From positions 62,001-126,000 of the forward strand of contig JBLZWL010000001.1 of NCBI GenBank assembly GCA_049194865.1: DNA of 64,000 nt, read 5' to 3'. Shown in pieces: positions 25,642 through 34,933 of this stretch (the stretch's first letter is position 1; the number at the start of each line of letters is the position of its first letter). Position numbers and translations under genes: made by a program. The DNA is from Myxococcus terminator_A (GTDB taxonomy: Bacteria > Myxococcota > Myxococcia > Myxococcales > Myxococcaceae). The notes beneath the pieces are model-generated. The model was not told the DNA's origin. It made no database searches and saw only the letters and a program-made list of their open reading frames with translations.

Positions 25642-27172
25642 CGCGCGACGCGACCACCGACTCCACCGCGCGACACGCCCGCCAGCGCGACAGGCTCCAC
25701 TCCGGCCACGACATGGCCTCACATTTTTCCGTCAGCTCGTCCTCGGCCAGGCCCACCCTGCTCGTGAGCTTCCCCGAGGCGACCCCCCGCACCAGCTCCG
25801 GCACGGCATCCGCGGAGAGCGAGTACAGGTAATCATCATCCACGTGCTGGTCCGGCGCCATCCGCGCGATGTTGAGCCGGACGATGAGCGCGTCGGGGTT
25901 GATGACATTCACGGCCAGCACCGCACCCAGCGCCGCGACGAAGGCCCCCACGGCGAAGCGCTCCGGCCGCCACCACAGCGTCACCGCGCGCCACGCGAGC
26001 ACCCCGCCCAGCGCGAACATGAAGACATGCGTGAAGACGCGCAGCCGCGTGTAGCCGAACGCCTCCTCGTAGAGCGTCATGCGCTTCACCGCCGAGGCGA
26101 CGATGACCAGCGTCAGCGCCACCATGACGGAGGCCCCCACCTGGAAGACAGTCCTGGCCAGCGGTGACTCGCGGCGGGTCCACCGCGCCAGCGCCATGAC
26201 CAGCCCCAGCGTCAGCATGGACACGACCATCAGCTCGAAGAAGCCCCGGCGGGCGTACGTCGCATACGAGTACCCGGGCGCCGGAGACGACGCATCCCCG
26301 ATGAAGAGGTACGCCACCTGGACGCCCGCGAAGGCGAGGAACAGCGCATCCACCGCGAGGATGAGCGTCAGCGCCTCGGTGAGCCCCAGCCTCGGCGACG
26401 CGAGCGCCACCTCCTCCTCGCCCGCCTCGCGCCCCGTGCGACGACGCAGCGAGTGGCCCAGCACGCTCGCGGCCACCGCCGCCGAGAAGAGCACCCCCAC
26501 CACCCGGCCCACCGACGCGCCCAGCAGCGCGCCCACGTCCACCTCCCACACCCGCTGCACGGCCGACGCGAACACCGCGTCCGCGGACGACAGCAGCACG
26601 GCGAACACCGCCAGCACCGGCACCGCGAGGAGCAGCCCCCGCGCGAACGGGAGGATGCGCGGCGCGTGCCGCTTCGCGGCGCTCAGGTCCACCGACTCAC
26701 GCACCAGCGCGGGCGGATGGAGCAGGCCACGCAGGGCGGTGCCCAGGACCACCCCGGGATAGCCCCACAGCCCCAGCCGCTGCACGCGGCCCGCGCCCCA
26801 GAAGTGCGCCAGCAAGAGCACCAACGTCCCCGTCGTCAGCATGTTCAGCGCCGTGAGCCACGGGCTGTCGCGCACCGCCACGAAGCCCGACACGGCGAGC
26901 AGCGGCGCCAGCAGCCACGCATTGGGCCGCGCGCGCTGCCAGCCCTCGCGTCCCCCCAGGCCCACGAGCACCGCCACCAGCGCCGACACCAGCAACGGGA
27001 AGGACACGCCCCAAAAGGGCCGCCCCCACAGCAGCACCTCCGCCAGCACGCCCAGGGCCAGGGCGGCCACCAGCGTACGGCGCGGCGCGCGCGGCCTGGG
27101 CAGCCCCAGCGGCGGGGGCGGCGGCGCGGACGGCGCGGCGATGACGGGCGTGGACGGAAAGGTCGAAGACAT
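25622..27172 (-). CDS. DUF4173 family multi-pass membrane protein
   Basis: A 516-residue protein with about 11-13 hydrophobic segments between residues 33 and 430. The late segment NPDALIVRLNIARM is the hallmark of the DUF4153/DUF4173 families; the soluble tail (about 435-516) ends with a Cys pair region (EKCEAM, RWRACRAVE). An Arg-rich cytoplasmic N-terminus follows a Pro-rich leader. ATG 27172 is chosen by a GAGGTG site and because the upstream part of the open frame has shadow-like composition. The function of the family is unknown; members are often next to two-component or sensor genes. The 3' end overlaps the TonB-like gene tail to tail. Confidence 0.85.
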   Translation of the reverse strand: MSSTFPSTPVIAAPSAPPPPPLGLPRPRAPRRTLVAALALGVLAEVLLWGRPFWGVSFPLLVSALVAVLVGLGGREGWQRARPNAWLLAPLLAVSGFVAVRDSPWLTALNMLTTGTLVLLLAHFWGAGRVQRLGLWGYPGVVLGTALRGLLHPPALVRESVDLSAAKRHAPRILPFARGLLLAVPVLAVFAVLLSSADAVFASAVQRVWEVDVGALLGASVGRVVGVLFSAAVAASVLGHSLRRRTGREAGEEEVALASPRLGLTEALTLILAVDALFLAFAGVQVAYLFIGDASSPAPGYSYATYARRGFFELMVVSMLTLGLVMALARWTRRESPLARTVFQVGASVMVALTLVIVASAVKRMTLYEEAFGYTRLRVFTHVFMFALGGVLAWRAVTLWWRPERFAVGAFVAALGAVLAVNVINPDALIVRLNIARMAPDQHVDDDYLYSLSADAVPELVRGVASGKLTSRVGLAEDELTEKCEAMSWPEWSLSRWRACRAVESVVASRVSAGGS

Positions 27173-27289
27173 GACGGCGCACCTCGGACGGACGTCGGCT
27201 CGAAACGTCCTCAGGATGCGCCAGGGGCCGGGAGCAATGAGGCTGGAGCGGGCGAGCGGTCGGCTCTCCACCCCAGCCGGCTCCCCTGC

Positions 27290-27317
27290 CCGGCTGACCG
27301 GCCGGCACTTCAGCCGG
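27290..27317 (-). terminator. Inverted repeat that includes the ArsC stop codon
   Basis: CCGGCTGA and TCAGCCGG form a perfect 8-bp stem with a 12-base loop. The arm at 27310-27317 contains the stop codon of the minus-strand ArsC gene, so the last codons fold into the terminator. No U-tract is seen. Confidence 0.5.
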
Positions 27318-27717
27318 CGCGCATCCAGCCCTCGCGCTCCAGCAGGCCCGCCACGCGCGCGGCCACCTCGTCGCGGATGCGGTGCACCAGCACCTCCGAC
27401 TTGCCCTTCGGGTCGTCCAGCGGCCAGTCCTCGCGCTGGAGCCCCGTCACCTGGGGACACGCCTCGCCACAGCCCAGGGTGATGAGCCAGTGGGCGTCCC
27501 GCGCCAGCTCCTCCGTGAGCTGCTGGGGCCGGGCGTCTGTCAAATCCAGGCCCGCGTCACGCATCGCCTCGAGGACCTCCGGATGCACGCTCTCGCCAGG
27601 CTGCGTCCCCGCGGAGATGGCCCGCGCCTTCTCCGGGTCCGCCAGCACGTTGAAGAACGCCGCCGCCATTTGCGAGCGGCCAGCGTTGCGCACGCAGGCG
27701 AAGATGACCTTGTTCAT
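27310..27717 (-). CDS. arsC: Arsenate reductase / low-molecular-weight PTP family protein
   Basis: A 135-residue protein of the thioredoxin-coupled arsenate reductase type. The nucleophile loop CVRNAGRSQM (C8 to R14-S15) is a CX5R loop, and the resolving Cys pair lies in TLGCGEACP, followed by EDWPLDDPKG with the acid Asp. Reduction of arsenate to arsenite is the expected activity; a phosphotyrosine phosphatase role is the alternative. ATG 27717 is chosen since GGAGGAG lies nine bases upstream. No ars efflux pump or ArsR gene is adjacent. The divergent neighbour is a TerC-family protein across a gap with two strong inverted repeats. Confidence 0.88.
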   Translation of the reverse strand: MNKVIFACVRNAGRSQMAAAFFNVLADPEKARAISAGTQPGESVHPEVLEAMRDAGLDLTDARPQQLTEELARDAHWLITLGCGEACPQVTGLQREDWPLDDPKGKSEVLVHRIRDEVAARVAGLLEREGWMRAG

Positions 27718-27777
27718 CGGTACCACTCCTCCAATTCCATAGGCTCGTCGCGCCCCTCCCCCACGCGACAGTCATGG

Positions 27778-27832
27778 GCATCCCCTCACGGGCCGCCCCG
27801 CGCGGAAACTGACACATCCCGTGAAGGGATGC
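27778..27832. promoter_or_regulatory. Long inverted repeat between arsC and the TerC gene
   Basis: The 15-base arms 27778-27792 (GCATCCCCTCACGGG) and 27818-27832 (CCCGTGAAGGGATGC) are complementary with one mismatch and enclose 25 bases. Inside, CATCCC-GTGAA-GGGATG makes a small competing hairpin. It lies 61 bases upstream of arsC and 156 bases upstream of the TerC gene, in the divergent promoter region. It may be a metal-sensor operator pair or a leader structure. Confidence 0.5.
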
Positions 27833-27883
27833 TCGCAAAGAGAGCGAAAAGCCCCCCGCCCGCCAGTATGGGTTGGTCAGCCC

Positions 27884-27905
27884 ACATCCCCCTGCCCGGG
27901 GGTGT
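27884..27905 (+). promoter_or_regulatory. Hairpin in the TerC gene leader
   Basis: ACATCCCC and GGGGGTGT pair over 8 bp (one G-T wobble) around a 6-base loop, 83 bases before the TerC-family ATG. The wider leader was compared with the yybP-ykoY manganese riboswitch; its conserved GGGGAGTAG-type bases were not found. Confidence 0.35.
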
Positions 27906-27987
27906 CTGGCCCACCCCATTCCTGACGCGGCGCGTACGGGAAACTCCCCCCGCCCGCGGGGAGGATGCATAGATTCACACGACGAAC

Positions 27988-28968
27988 ATGCATGCGATTC
28001 CCACATGGCTCTGGGGGGTCTTCTGGGTGGCGGTGCTGACGCTGCTCGTGGTGGACCTGCTGTCGCACCGGGGGCACCACGGCGAGTCACGCCGGGCGGC
28101 CTGGATCTGGAGCGGCGTCTGGATTGCCGCGGGGCTGGGCTTCGGCGGCCTGGTGTGGGCGGTGCTCGGGGGGCACGCGGCCCAGGAGTACGTGGCGGCC
28201 TGGCTCATTGAAAAGAGCCTCAGCCTGGACAACGCCTTCGTCTTCCTCGTCATCTTCCAGAGCCTGTCGGTGCCCCTGCGCGCGCAGCACCAGGTGCTCT
28301 TCTTCGGCATCTTCGGGGCGCTCGTCTTCCGCGCCCTCTTCATCTTCGTGGGGGCCGCCGCGCTGGAGCGCTGGGGCTGGGTGTCCTACGTCTTCGGCGC
28401 CATCCTGCTCGTCACCGCGCTGCGCGTGGCGCGCGAGGACCCGGCGAAGCAGAAGGACAACGGGGCGGTGCGCTGGCTGTCCAAGCACCTGCCCGTGACG
28501 CAAGAGGTGCACGACAAGAAGTTCATCGTCCGGCGCGAGGACGGCCACCGCGTGGCCACGCCGCTGCTCCTGGCGCTCATGGGCCTGGAGCTGACGGACA
28601 TCCTCTTCGCGGTGGACTCGGTGCCGGCCGCCTTCTCGGTGACGAAGGACACCTTCATCCTCTACAGCTCCAACGCCTTCGCGATTCTGGGGCTGCGGGC
28701 GCTGTACCTGGTGCTGGCGGGCACGCTGGGCCAGCTGCGCTACCTGCACTACGGACTGGCGGGAGTGCTCGGCTTCGCGGGCCTGAAGATGGTGGTGGAG
28801 CCCTGGCTCCACATCCCGCCCCTGCCGTCGGTGGCCATCATCGCCACGCTGGTGGGCGCCTCCGTCGTCGCGAGCCTCCGGGCCCGGCGTCGGGACGCCC
28901 GGGGGCCCCCCGCTCCGGCCTCCTCCGACGGGGAGGGACCGGAGCCGGAGCCTCCGGCGCGACGCTAA
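27988..28968 (+). CDS. TerC/Alx family membrane protein (probable Mn2+ exporter)
   Basis: A 326-residue protein with about nine membrane segments. The family signatures EKSLSLDNAFVFLVIF (about 71-86) and ELTDILFAVDSVPAAFSVTKD (about 198-218) carry the acidic residues of the transport site. Members such as Alx, MneA and TerC export manganese, protect from metal stress or assist loading of metals to exported enzymes. The C-terminal 35 residues are Pro/Gly/Glu-rich and likely disordered. GGGGAGG lies about 25 bases upstream, and a weaker CGACGAAC precedes the ATG. The stop overlaps the stop of the convergent gene by four bases. Confidence 0.92.
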   Translation: MHAIPTWLWGVFWVAVLTLLVVDLLSHRGHHGESRRAAWIWSGVWIAAGLGFGGLVWAVLGGHAAQEYVAAWLIEKSLSLDNAFVFLVIFQSLSVPLRAQHQVLFFGIFGALVFRALFIFVGAAALERWGWVSYVFGAILLVTALRVAREDPAKQKDNGAVRWLSKHLPVTQEVHDKKFIVRREDGHRVATPLLLALMGLELTDILFAVDSVPAAFSVTKDTFILYSSNAFAILGLRALYLVLAGTLGQLRYLHYGLAGVLGFAGLKMVVEPWLHIPPLPSVAIIATLVGASVVASLRARRRDARGPPAPASSDGEGPEPEPPARR

Positions 28969-29822
28969 TCCTCGAGCTCTCCGCCCGCACCGGCGCCCGC
29001 GCCGCTCAGCTCGTCGGTGGCGCCACCGAGCACGAAGCCGTCGAAGGCCGGGTTGGCCATCACCTTGACGCGGTCCTCATGCTTCTTGAGCAGCGCCAGG
29101 TTGGCGGCGGTGGCCTGCTTCGACTCCTCGGACGGGGGCTGGTCACCCGTGCCGTCCTCGATTTCGGACATGGCGGCAAGCTGCTCCTGGATGGCCGCCT
29201 GGGACGCCTCGAAGTCCGCGCGCTCCTCGGCGGACAGCTTGTCGTTCTCCAGCTGCTTCTCCACCACCTTGAGCTGCTTCTCCATGGCCTCCACGGCCTT
29301 GCCGCTCATCTTCTTCATCGCCTCCGTGCCCTCCGCCACCATGGACGCGTAGACGGTGCCGGTGATGGTCTGGAACTCGTTGGGCGACATCCCGTGCTGC
29401 TTGAGGCTGGCGATGTACGCGGTGCGCACGTCCGCCATCATCGACATCATGAGGTTCGCGGCCTCCATCGCGGAGTCGAAGGACGGCTTCGCCTCCTCGT
29501 TCTTCGTGTCGTGCTTCTCCTGGAACGCCTGCGACTTCTCCTCGTAGGTCTTGAAGACCGGCAGGGCCGACTCGCGCACGGAGAGGTAGGTCAGCAGGCG
29601 CTCTTCCTTCAGCGGCAGCACTTCACCGTCGGCCGGCACCGCGAAGGGGTGGCTCTTGTTCAGCTTCGCCAGCTCCTCTTGCTGCACCTGCATCTGCTTG
29701 ACGGCCTCGAGGCTGCCGCCCGCCTTCTTCGCGACCCACACGCCACCGATGACCACCGCGGCGACGATGCCGAAGATGATGACGCCACACCCAATACCAA
29801 GCCCGATGAGGACTTTCTTCAT
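28965..29822 (-). CDS. Membrane-anchored coiled-coil protein of unknown function
   Basis: A 285-residue protein. One N-terminal membrane segment (about 4-31, VLIGLGIGCGVIIFGIVAAVVIGGVWV) is followed by a hydrophilic, Glu/Lys/Gln-rich domain with long helical stretches; residues about 160-230 (MKKMSGKAVEAMEKQLKVVE and following) look like a coiled coil. The last 25 residues are Gly/Ala/Glu-rich. GGAGGGG precedes the ATG. No family is recognised. A helical periplasmic or cytoplasmic scaffold anchored to the inner membrane is the most that can be said. Confidence 0.78.
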   Translation of the reverse strand: MKKVLIGLGIGCGVIIFGIVAAVVIGGVWVAKKAGGSLEAVKQMQVQQEELAKLNKSHPFAVPADGEVLPLKEERLLTYLSVRESALPVFKTYEEKSQAFQEKHDTKNEEAKPSFDSAMEAANLMMSMMADVRTAYIASLKQHGMSPNEFQTITGTVYASMVAEGTEAMKKMSGKAVEAMEKQLKVVEKQLENDKLSAEERADFEASQAAIQEQLAAMSEIEDGTGDQPPSEESKQATAANLALLKKHEDRVKVMANPAFDGFVLGGATDELSGAGAGAGGELED

Positions 29823-29954
29823 TCACCCCTCCGAGGGAAATATGCCTGAACCCCCCGTGCTAGCCGGGTGCGCCCCCAGGAGCAAGTGGCCGCTGCCTGC
29901 CAGGTCGCTCCAGGACACTCCTCCCTCGGATGACGGAGGGCGGGCCCTTCGAGG

Positions 29955-32213
29955 TCACGGACTCATGGGCGGTGGGGAAGAGAGCGCGCGGGGCAGCCGC
30001 ACCATGAAGAGGGTGCCGGCCTCCTCCGACGAGCGCACGCGCAGTCGGCCGCCGTGCGCGTCCACGATGTGTTTGACGATGAAGAGGCCCAGGCCCAGCC
30101 CTCCCCGTCCGTCCTTGGCCTCCGGGCGCTCGGCGCGCTTCATGGGCTCGAACAGGCGCGGCAGCAGCTCCCGGTGGATGGGCGTCCCCATGTTGTGCAC
30201 GCAGAGCATCACCGTGTCGCGCGTGCCATGCGTGCGCACCAGCACCGGACAGTGGATGGGGCTGTAGCTGAGGGCGTTGTTCACCAGGTTGGTGATGACC
30301 TGGGCCAGCCGGTCCGCGTCCCACAGGCCGGCGCCGTCCCCACCGAACTCCAGCTCCAGGATGCGCTCGGGGTGGGCCAGCCGCACCTCGTCCATCACCT
30401 GCCGCGTCAGCTCGTGCAAGTCCAGCGGCCGGGGCTGCATGGGGATGCCACCGCCCAGCCGCGCCTGGGTGAAGTCCAGCACATCGCGCAGCATGCGCGT
30501 GGCGCGCTCGGCGCTGGAGAGGATGCGGTCGATGACCTTGCGCTGCCGCTCGTCCAGGTTGTCCCGCCGCAGCAGCGTGGTGGACGCCATGGTGATGGCG
30601 GAGAGGGGGTTGCGTAAATCATGCCCGACGATGCCGATGAGCAGCTGCTCGAACTCCGCGCGACGCCGGGCCTCCTCCTCCGCGAGCCGCCGCTCGGTGA
30701 CGTCATGCATGGCGCCCACCATGCGCAGGGCCCGGCCCTCCGCGTCGCGGACCACCTGTCCCCGGTCCTCGACGACCGCCCATGAGCCGTCTCCCCGTCG
30801 GAAGCGGTACTCGTCTCGCCACTGGTCCATGCCCTCGTCGATGACCCGCTGCATCTCCCGGGCAACGCGCTCGCGGTCCTCCGGATGGATGGCCCGGGTC
30901 CACCAGTCGATGTCCATCTCCACCCCCTCCGGAGCCAGGAGGAACTGCCGGGCAGCCAGCTCGCTCCACTGGATGTCGCCGGTGGACAGGTCCCAGTCGT
31001 AGATGACGTCGCGGGTGGCCAGCGTGGCCAGCCGGTAGCGCATCTCCGACTGGCGCAGCACCTCCTCGGCGCGGCGGCGCTCGGTGATGTCCAGGGACAC
31101 ACCGGACACGCCCACCACGCTCCCGTCCGGCCCCAGCTCCGGGGAGACGTAGGCCATGAACCAGGAGCCCCCCATCTCCAGCTCCAGGGAGAAGCTCTCA
31201 CCCGCCTGCCCGCGCCGAGCGGCGTCCAGCAGCTCCGGCCGGCCCGCGTACACCTCGGAGGTGTTCCGGCCCACCACGTCGCCCGTCCGCACGCCCATGG
31301 CGCGCAGGCCCTCGCCCTCCATGAGGGTGATGTTGCCCACCGGGTCCGTGGCCCACAGCACGACAGGCAGCTCGGTGATGACGCGGCGCAGGCGCTCGCG
31401 GGCCTGGTCCCGCTCGTGCTGGGCGCGCCGGGTCTCGGTGACGTCCGTGGAGATGCCGCACACCCCATCCACGTGCCCTCCTACGCCTGGCAGGGGGAAC
31501 TTGAGCGCCTGGTGGATGTGCCAGCCATCCTTCCACCGCACGTGCTCGTCGTACTCCAGGGGCTGTCCCGTCTCGAGGACCCGGCGGTCAGCGGCGGTGA
31601 ACGCGTCCGCCACCTCCGGTGGGAACAGCTCGTGGTCCGTGTGGCCCACCACGTCGGCGCGACTCACGTCCGCGGTGCTCTCGAAGGCGCGGTTGACGAA
31701 GAGATACCGGCCCGCCTTGTCCTTCGCGTAGATGACGGCCGGCGCGTGCTCCAGGATGTCGTGCAGCTTCGCCTCCGTGGCGCGCAGGGTCCGCTCATGC
31801 GCCTCCGCGTGCCGGACCACCGCGTCCGCGATGCTCGCGTCGATGGCGCGGTTGAGCGCGCGCAGCCCCTGGAAGTCCGGCGCCCACCCCGACTCCTCCA
31901 GCACCTCGACGAGCACGTCCCGCAGCAGGCCGTACTCACGCACCACCGCGGCGATATCCGCGCCCACCCGGGTGTGCACGCCACCACTCCCCTGAGGGAA
32001 CTGGACCTCCTCCTCGGCCGAGACACCGAACAGCCGCAGCAGGCCCACCACGGAGTCCACCCATTCCAGCGAGCCCGTCGCCTGCGTCGGAAGCCGCAGC
32101 AGCCCCTCTCCTCGCCTCGACACCGCTCGCTCCTCCCAACGCCGGGCGATGTCCTCCCGACGGGAGACCAGGACGTCTGTCAGGGGGCCGATGGGCGCGG
32201 GACAGGAATTCAT
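29955..32213 (-). CDS. PAS-domain histidine kinase with an RsbRD-like N-terminal domain
   Basis: A 752-residue soluble sensor kinase. Residues about 10-150 (REDIARRWEERA, VREYGLLRDVLVEVLEE) resemble the RsbRD/RsbU N-terminal helical domain. Three or four PAS domains follow: AKLHDILEHAPAVIYAKDKAGRYLF, VITELPVVLWATDPVGNITLM and YRLATLATRDVIYDWDLSTG, each ending in an ITERRRAE-type PAC motif. The HisKA domain has GHDLRNPLSAI with His531, and the HATPase domain shows NLVNNALSYS and GLGLGLFIVKHIVDAHGG. There is no membrane segment and no receiver domain. AAGGGGGG precedes ATG 32213; longer in-frame starts lack this. The gene is an orphan, so its response regulator must be elsewhere. Confidence 0.93.
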   Translation of the reverse strand: MNSCPAPIGPLTDVLVSRREDIARRWEERAVSRRGEGLLRLPTQATGSLEWVDSVVGLLRLFGVSAEEEVQFPQGSGGVHTRVGADIAAVVREYGLLRDVLVEVLEESGWAPDFQGLRALNRAIDASIADAVVRHAEAHERTLRATEAKLHDILEHAPAVIYAKDKAGRYLFVNRAFESTADVSRADVVGHTDHELFPPEVADAFTAADRRVLETGQPLEYDEHVRWKDGWHIHQALKFPLPGVGGHVDGVCGISTDVTETRRAQHERDQARERLRRVITELPVVLWATDPVGNITLMEGEGLRAMGVRTGDVVGRNTSEVYAGRPELLDAARRGQAGESFSLELEMGGSWFMAYVSPELGPDGSVVGVSGVSLDITERRRAEEVLRQSEMRYRLATLATRDVIYDWDLSTGDIQWSELAARQFLLAPEGVEMDIDWWTRAIHPEDRERVAREMQRVIDEGMDQWRDEYRFRRGDGSWAVVEDRGQVVRDAEGRALRMVGAMHDVTERRLAEEEARRRAEFEQLLIGIVGHDLRNPLSAITMASTTLLRRDNLDERQRKVIDRILSSAERATRMLRDVLDFTQARLGGGIPMQPRPLDLHELTRQVMDEVRLAHPERILELEFGGDGAGLWDADRLAQVITNLVNNALSYSPIHCPVLVRTHGTRDTVMLCVHNMGTPIHRELLPRLFEPMKRAERPEAKDGRGGLGLGLFIVKHIVDAHGGRLRVRSSEEAGTLFMVRLPRALSSPPPMSP

Positions 32214-32491
32214 GAGAGCCCCCTTCCCACCCTGGCGCGGGGAGCACCCTCGTCCTCGGGGGCGCGCGGCCATGGCGGACGGGTTCCAGCCGGACAGCAC
32301 ACGCCCTCCCGGGTGCGCGCCGTCGCTGGCCTGCCCTTCGCCGGCCGCTCCCTCGAGCGGACCGGCCTGGATGATTGGCGCGTAGGCATGGCCGTCAGGA
32401 TTGGAATAGGGCGCCCGGTGCCTCCAAGCTCCCTGCCTTTTCGGGCCGCCTGGGTGGCGCCTCGCCCTGGAAGCGTGCTCGGAGTGACTCA

Positions 32492-32974
32492 TCACGAACA
32501 GGGCACCGGCGAGCAGGCACCCCACAGGCCCCGCCGCGCTCGTCGGGCCTGGGACTCCAGCGCCTCCAGCTCCGCGCGTCGTGAGCTCCCGGCGGGTGGA
32601 ACATGGAGCACGCAGGCAAAGCCTCGCTCCACCAGCAGCGCGCTCACGTCATGGCCATCGACGGTGACGTAGGCGAGCCGCCGACCGAAGCGGTCCTCGC
32701 ACGCCTCCGCGTCCACGAGCGTCACCTGCCGCCCTTCCACCAGACTCCGGTTGAAGGCCAGGGCCTCTCGACCGAAGCAGTCGTGACGTCCCGCCGTGCT
32801 CTCCGGGGTGTCGGCGAGCAGGTAGCGGATGCGCTCCCCGCCTTCGAGCACGAGCGTGTCGCCGTCGATGACCTCCACCACGCGGCCCGTGTGCGGTCCA
32901 CACCCCGGCCCCGCGTCACCACCACAGGCCCCGAGCAACCCCACCAGGACGAACGCGAGACTCAGGGCACGCAT
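32492..32974 (-). CDS. Thermonuclease (SNase) lipoprotein
   Basis: A 160-residue predicted lipoprotein: LLGACGGD places the lipidated Cys at 17. The rest is a staphylococcal-nuclease OB-fold: VVEVIDGDTLVLEGGERIRYLLADTPE carries the calcium-binding Asp and first Arg, then FGREALAFNRSLVEGRQVTL and DRFGRRLAYVTVDG the catalytic Glu/Arg region. Extracellular DNA or RNA cleavage on the cell surface is the expected role. ATG 32974 lies inside the last codons of the upstream lamin-tail gene (13-base overlap), so the two are coupled. It is the last gene of a three-gene run with the beta-barrel and lamin-tail genes. Confidence 0.92.
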   Translation of the reverse strand: MRALSLAFVLVGLLGACGGDAGPGCGPHTGRVVEVIDGDTLVLEGGERIRYLLADTPESTAGRHDCFGREALAFNRSLVEGRQVTLVDAEACEDRFGRRLAYVTVDGHDVSALLVERGFACVLHVPPAGSSRRAELEALESQARRARRGLWGACSPVPCS

Positions 32975-34896
32975 GCGCGGTTCTCCAGTCCCGGCGTTCC
33001 CCGGTCCCCCAGGCCATAACGCGCCGACGCTGGCGCGAGGCAGAAGCTCCCTGGCGCGTCGTTGCGCTGGGGGTCGCTGCTCGCGGGGCTCACCTGCCAG
33101 GACACTCCCGAGGTCGCGGCGTTCGTCCAGGTGATGGCATCCAGCATCCGGCCGCCCAGCGCGAGGCGGAGCGAGTGGTTGCCCGCGGCATTGGGCAGGT
33201 TGAAGGAGAACGTGGCGAGCACCGAGGGAAGCCCGCCATTGAGCGCCGTCTCCGCGCTGCGCGCGAGCACCCCTCGGGCCCCGGCCTTCAAAGACAGACA
33301 CAGCGCCGCGTCGAGCACCGTGTTCGCTCCGCCCTCGTTCATCAGCGTGACGCCATTGAGGTCCACCTCGCGCGGCGCGAGGACCTCCACCCACTCCCCC
33401 ACGCTGTCCGCCACGGCGCTCGGGTCGGCCATGAACTCCGTGAGCACGAGCGAGCCCACCTCCGGTAACCGGACTGGGCGCGGCGTGCCCGTCACCCGGT
33501 CGATGCACGTGGGCACCGGGCTCCCCGCGTCTGGAGCCCCCGCGTCTCGGGCTCCACCGTCGGGGGCACCCGCGTCTCCGAGCCCCCCGGCGTCCTGTCC
33601 ACCGTCACGGGTTCCTCCACCCGTGGAGCCCGCATCGGAGCCACCATCACGCCCGGCATCCGGAGTGCCTCCACCCGCGTCGCGTCCTCCAGCGGGGGCG
33701 CCACCATCCGGCCCTCCACCTTCGCCAGCCGCGCAGCTCCGGTTCGCACGCCCAGGCGTCCCCAGGTTGCCGCGCGAGCCATACGCCTCCGAGGCCCGAC
33801 ACCACGCCTCCGCGGAGTCATTGGTGGACGCGTTCGACTTCTCCACGGACACCTGGGTCGCCACGCCGTCCTCCGCCGCGCCGTAGGCAACGGCATCCAC
33901 GAGCGCGTCACCGGACCGCACCTGCACGACCCCTCCCGTGTTGCGCAGGTCCACGTTGAACGTGGCCACTGGCACGGGGAGCCCACCGTTGAGCACGGCC
34001 TCCGAGCGTCGGGCGAGCACCGCGTACCCTCCCGCCTGAAGCGACAGACAGTGGGGCCCCTGCACCTTCGTGCCCGTGGTGTCGGTGCCCAGCGTCAGTC
34101 CATTGAGGTCCACGGGCACGGTGGCCAGGACCTCCACCCACTCGCCCACCGTGTCGTCACCGAGCGGATTCACCATCAACTCCGTGATGACCAACTCGCC
34201 CACGCGAGGCCGCTTCACGGCCCGAGCAACCAGGGAGCCCACGGGGATACAGGTCTCCGCGCGCTCGTGCTCCTCGGCCGCGCCTTCCGTCGGCGCACAG
34301 GGCGCATTCGCCGCGCCAGGGCTTCCCCGCGCTGCCCCCGTTACCGAAGGGACCGCGCCGTCACACCATCGCTCCGGGTCATCATTGCCAGCGGAGTCCG
34401 GGACGAGCCGCCCGTCATAGCCACGGGCGACGCCGCTCTTCGTGGGCGCGGTGAGAGGCGCTTCGTCAATCACCCGCTCGCCGCAGCGCACGCCCAGCCG
34501 TCCCGACGTGTTGCCCAGCGCGCCCAGCGACTCGCCATAGGACAGGTCCACATGCGCGGGCATGGGCCCTTCGCGAACATCCCCCAGCACCAGGTAGTCC
34601 CCGGGCGATACCGACAGCGGCTCCGCGAAGAAGAACCCCTTCTCCTGCGAGCCATCCGCGCGTGATGCATAGAGCGTCATCGACTCCAGGCTCACGGGCA
34701 CCTTGAGGGGGTTGTGAAGCTCCACGTACTCCCGCCCCGTGTCGGTCCCCTCCGGGTCATTCAGGAACTCGGTGATGACCAGGTCCCCCGGCAACACGTC
34801 CGCGCACGCGGCCTCCGCCCCCTCGTCCAACGGCGCACCACACGCGGCCATCCCCAACCAACACATCCACCCCAGCCTCCATCCCCAACCCCTCAC
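32962..34896 (-). CDS. Lipoprotein with three lamin-tail domains
   Basis: A 644-residue predicted lipoprotein (GMAAC, Cys about 19). Three lamin-tail (LTD) domains are visible, each opening with a LVITEF/LVITELM/LVLTEFM strand and containing REYVELHNP, GEWVEVLAT or GEWVEVLAP and a GDYLVLGD-type turn: about 33-190, 235-385 and 480-640. Domains 2 and 3 are close paralogues. They are separated by a Gly/Asp/Pro/Ala-rich linker (about 390-465) with repeated DAG units. LTD domains in bacteria accompany secreted nucleases and bind DNA or carbohydrate. GTG 34896 is chosen because GGGGAGGA precedes it and the signal peptide begins there. The start lies 37 bases after the beta-barrel gene. Confidence 0.9.
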   Translation of the reverse strand: MRGWGWRLGWMCWLGMAACGAPLDEGAEAACADVLPGDLVITEFLNDPEGTDTGREYVELHNPLKVPVSLESMTLYASRADGSQEKGFFFAEPLSVSPGDYLVLGDVREGPMPAHVDLSYGESLGALGNTSGRLGVRCGERVIDEAPLTAPTKSGVARGYDGRLVPDSAGNDDPERWCDGAVPSVTGAARGSPGAANAPCAPTEGAAEEHERAETCIPVGSLVARAVKRPRVGELVITELMVNPLGDDTVGEWVEVLATVPVDLNGLTLGTDTTGTKVQGPHCLSLQAGGYAVLARRSEAVLNGGLPVPVATFNVDLRNTGGVVQVRSGDALVDAVAYGAAEDGVATQVSVEKSNASTNDSAEAWCRASEAYGSRGNLGTPGRANRSCAAGEGGGPDGGAPAGGRDAGGGTPDAGRDGGSDAGSTGGGTRDGGQDAGGLGDAGAPDGGARDAGAPDAGSPVPTCIDRVTGTPRPVRLPEVGSLVLTEFMADPSAVADSVGEWVEVLAPREVDLNGVTLMNEGGANTVLDAALCLSLKAGARGVLARSAETALNGGLPSVLATFSFNLPNAAGNHSLRLALGGRMLDAITWTNAATSGVSWQVSPASSDPQRNDAPGSFCLAPASARYGLGDRGTPGLENRACVP

Positions 34897-34933
34897 GTCG
34901 ATGTCCTCCCCTCTCGTTTCTCCGCGTCCCACG

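Noticed and set aside
27727..27987. Possible yybP-ykoY manganese riboswitch before the TerC-family gene
   Set aside because: Such a riboswitch precedes some TerC/Alx genes, but the conserved GGGGAGTAG-like segment and its paired loop were not found; only simple hairpins are present.
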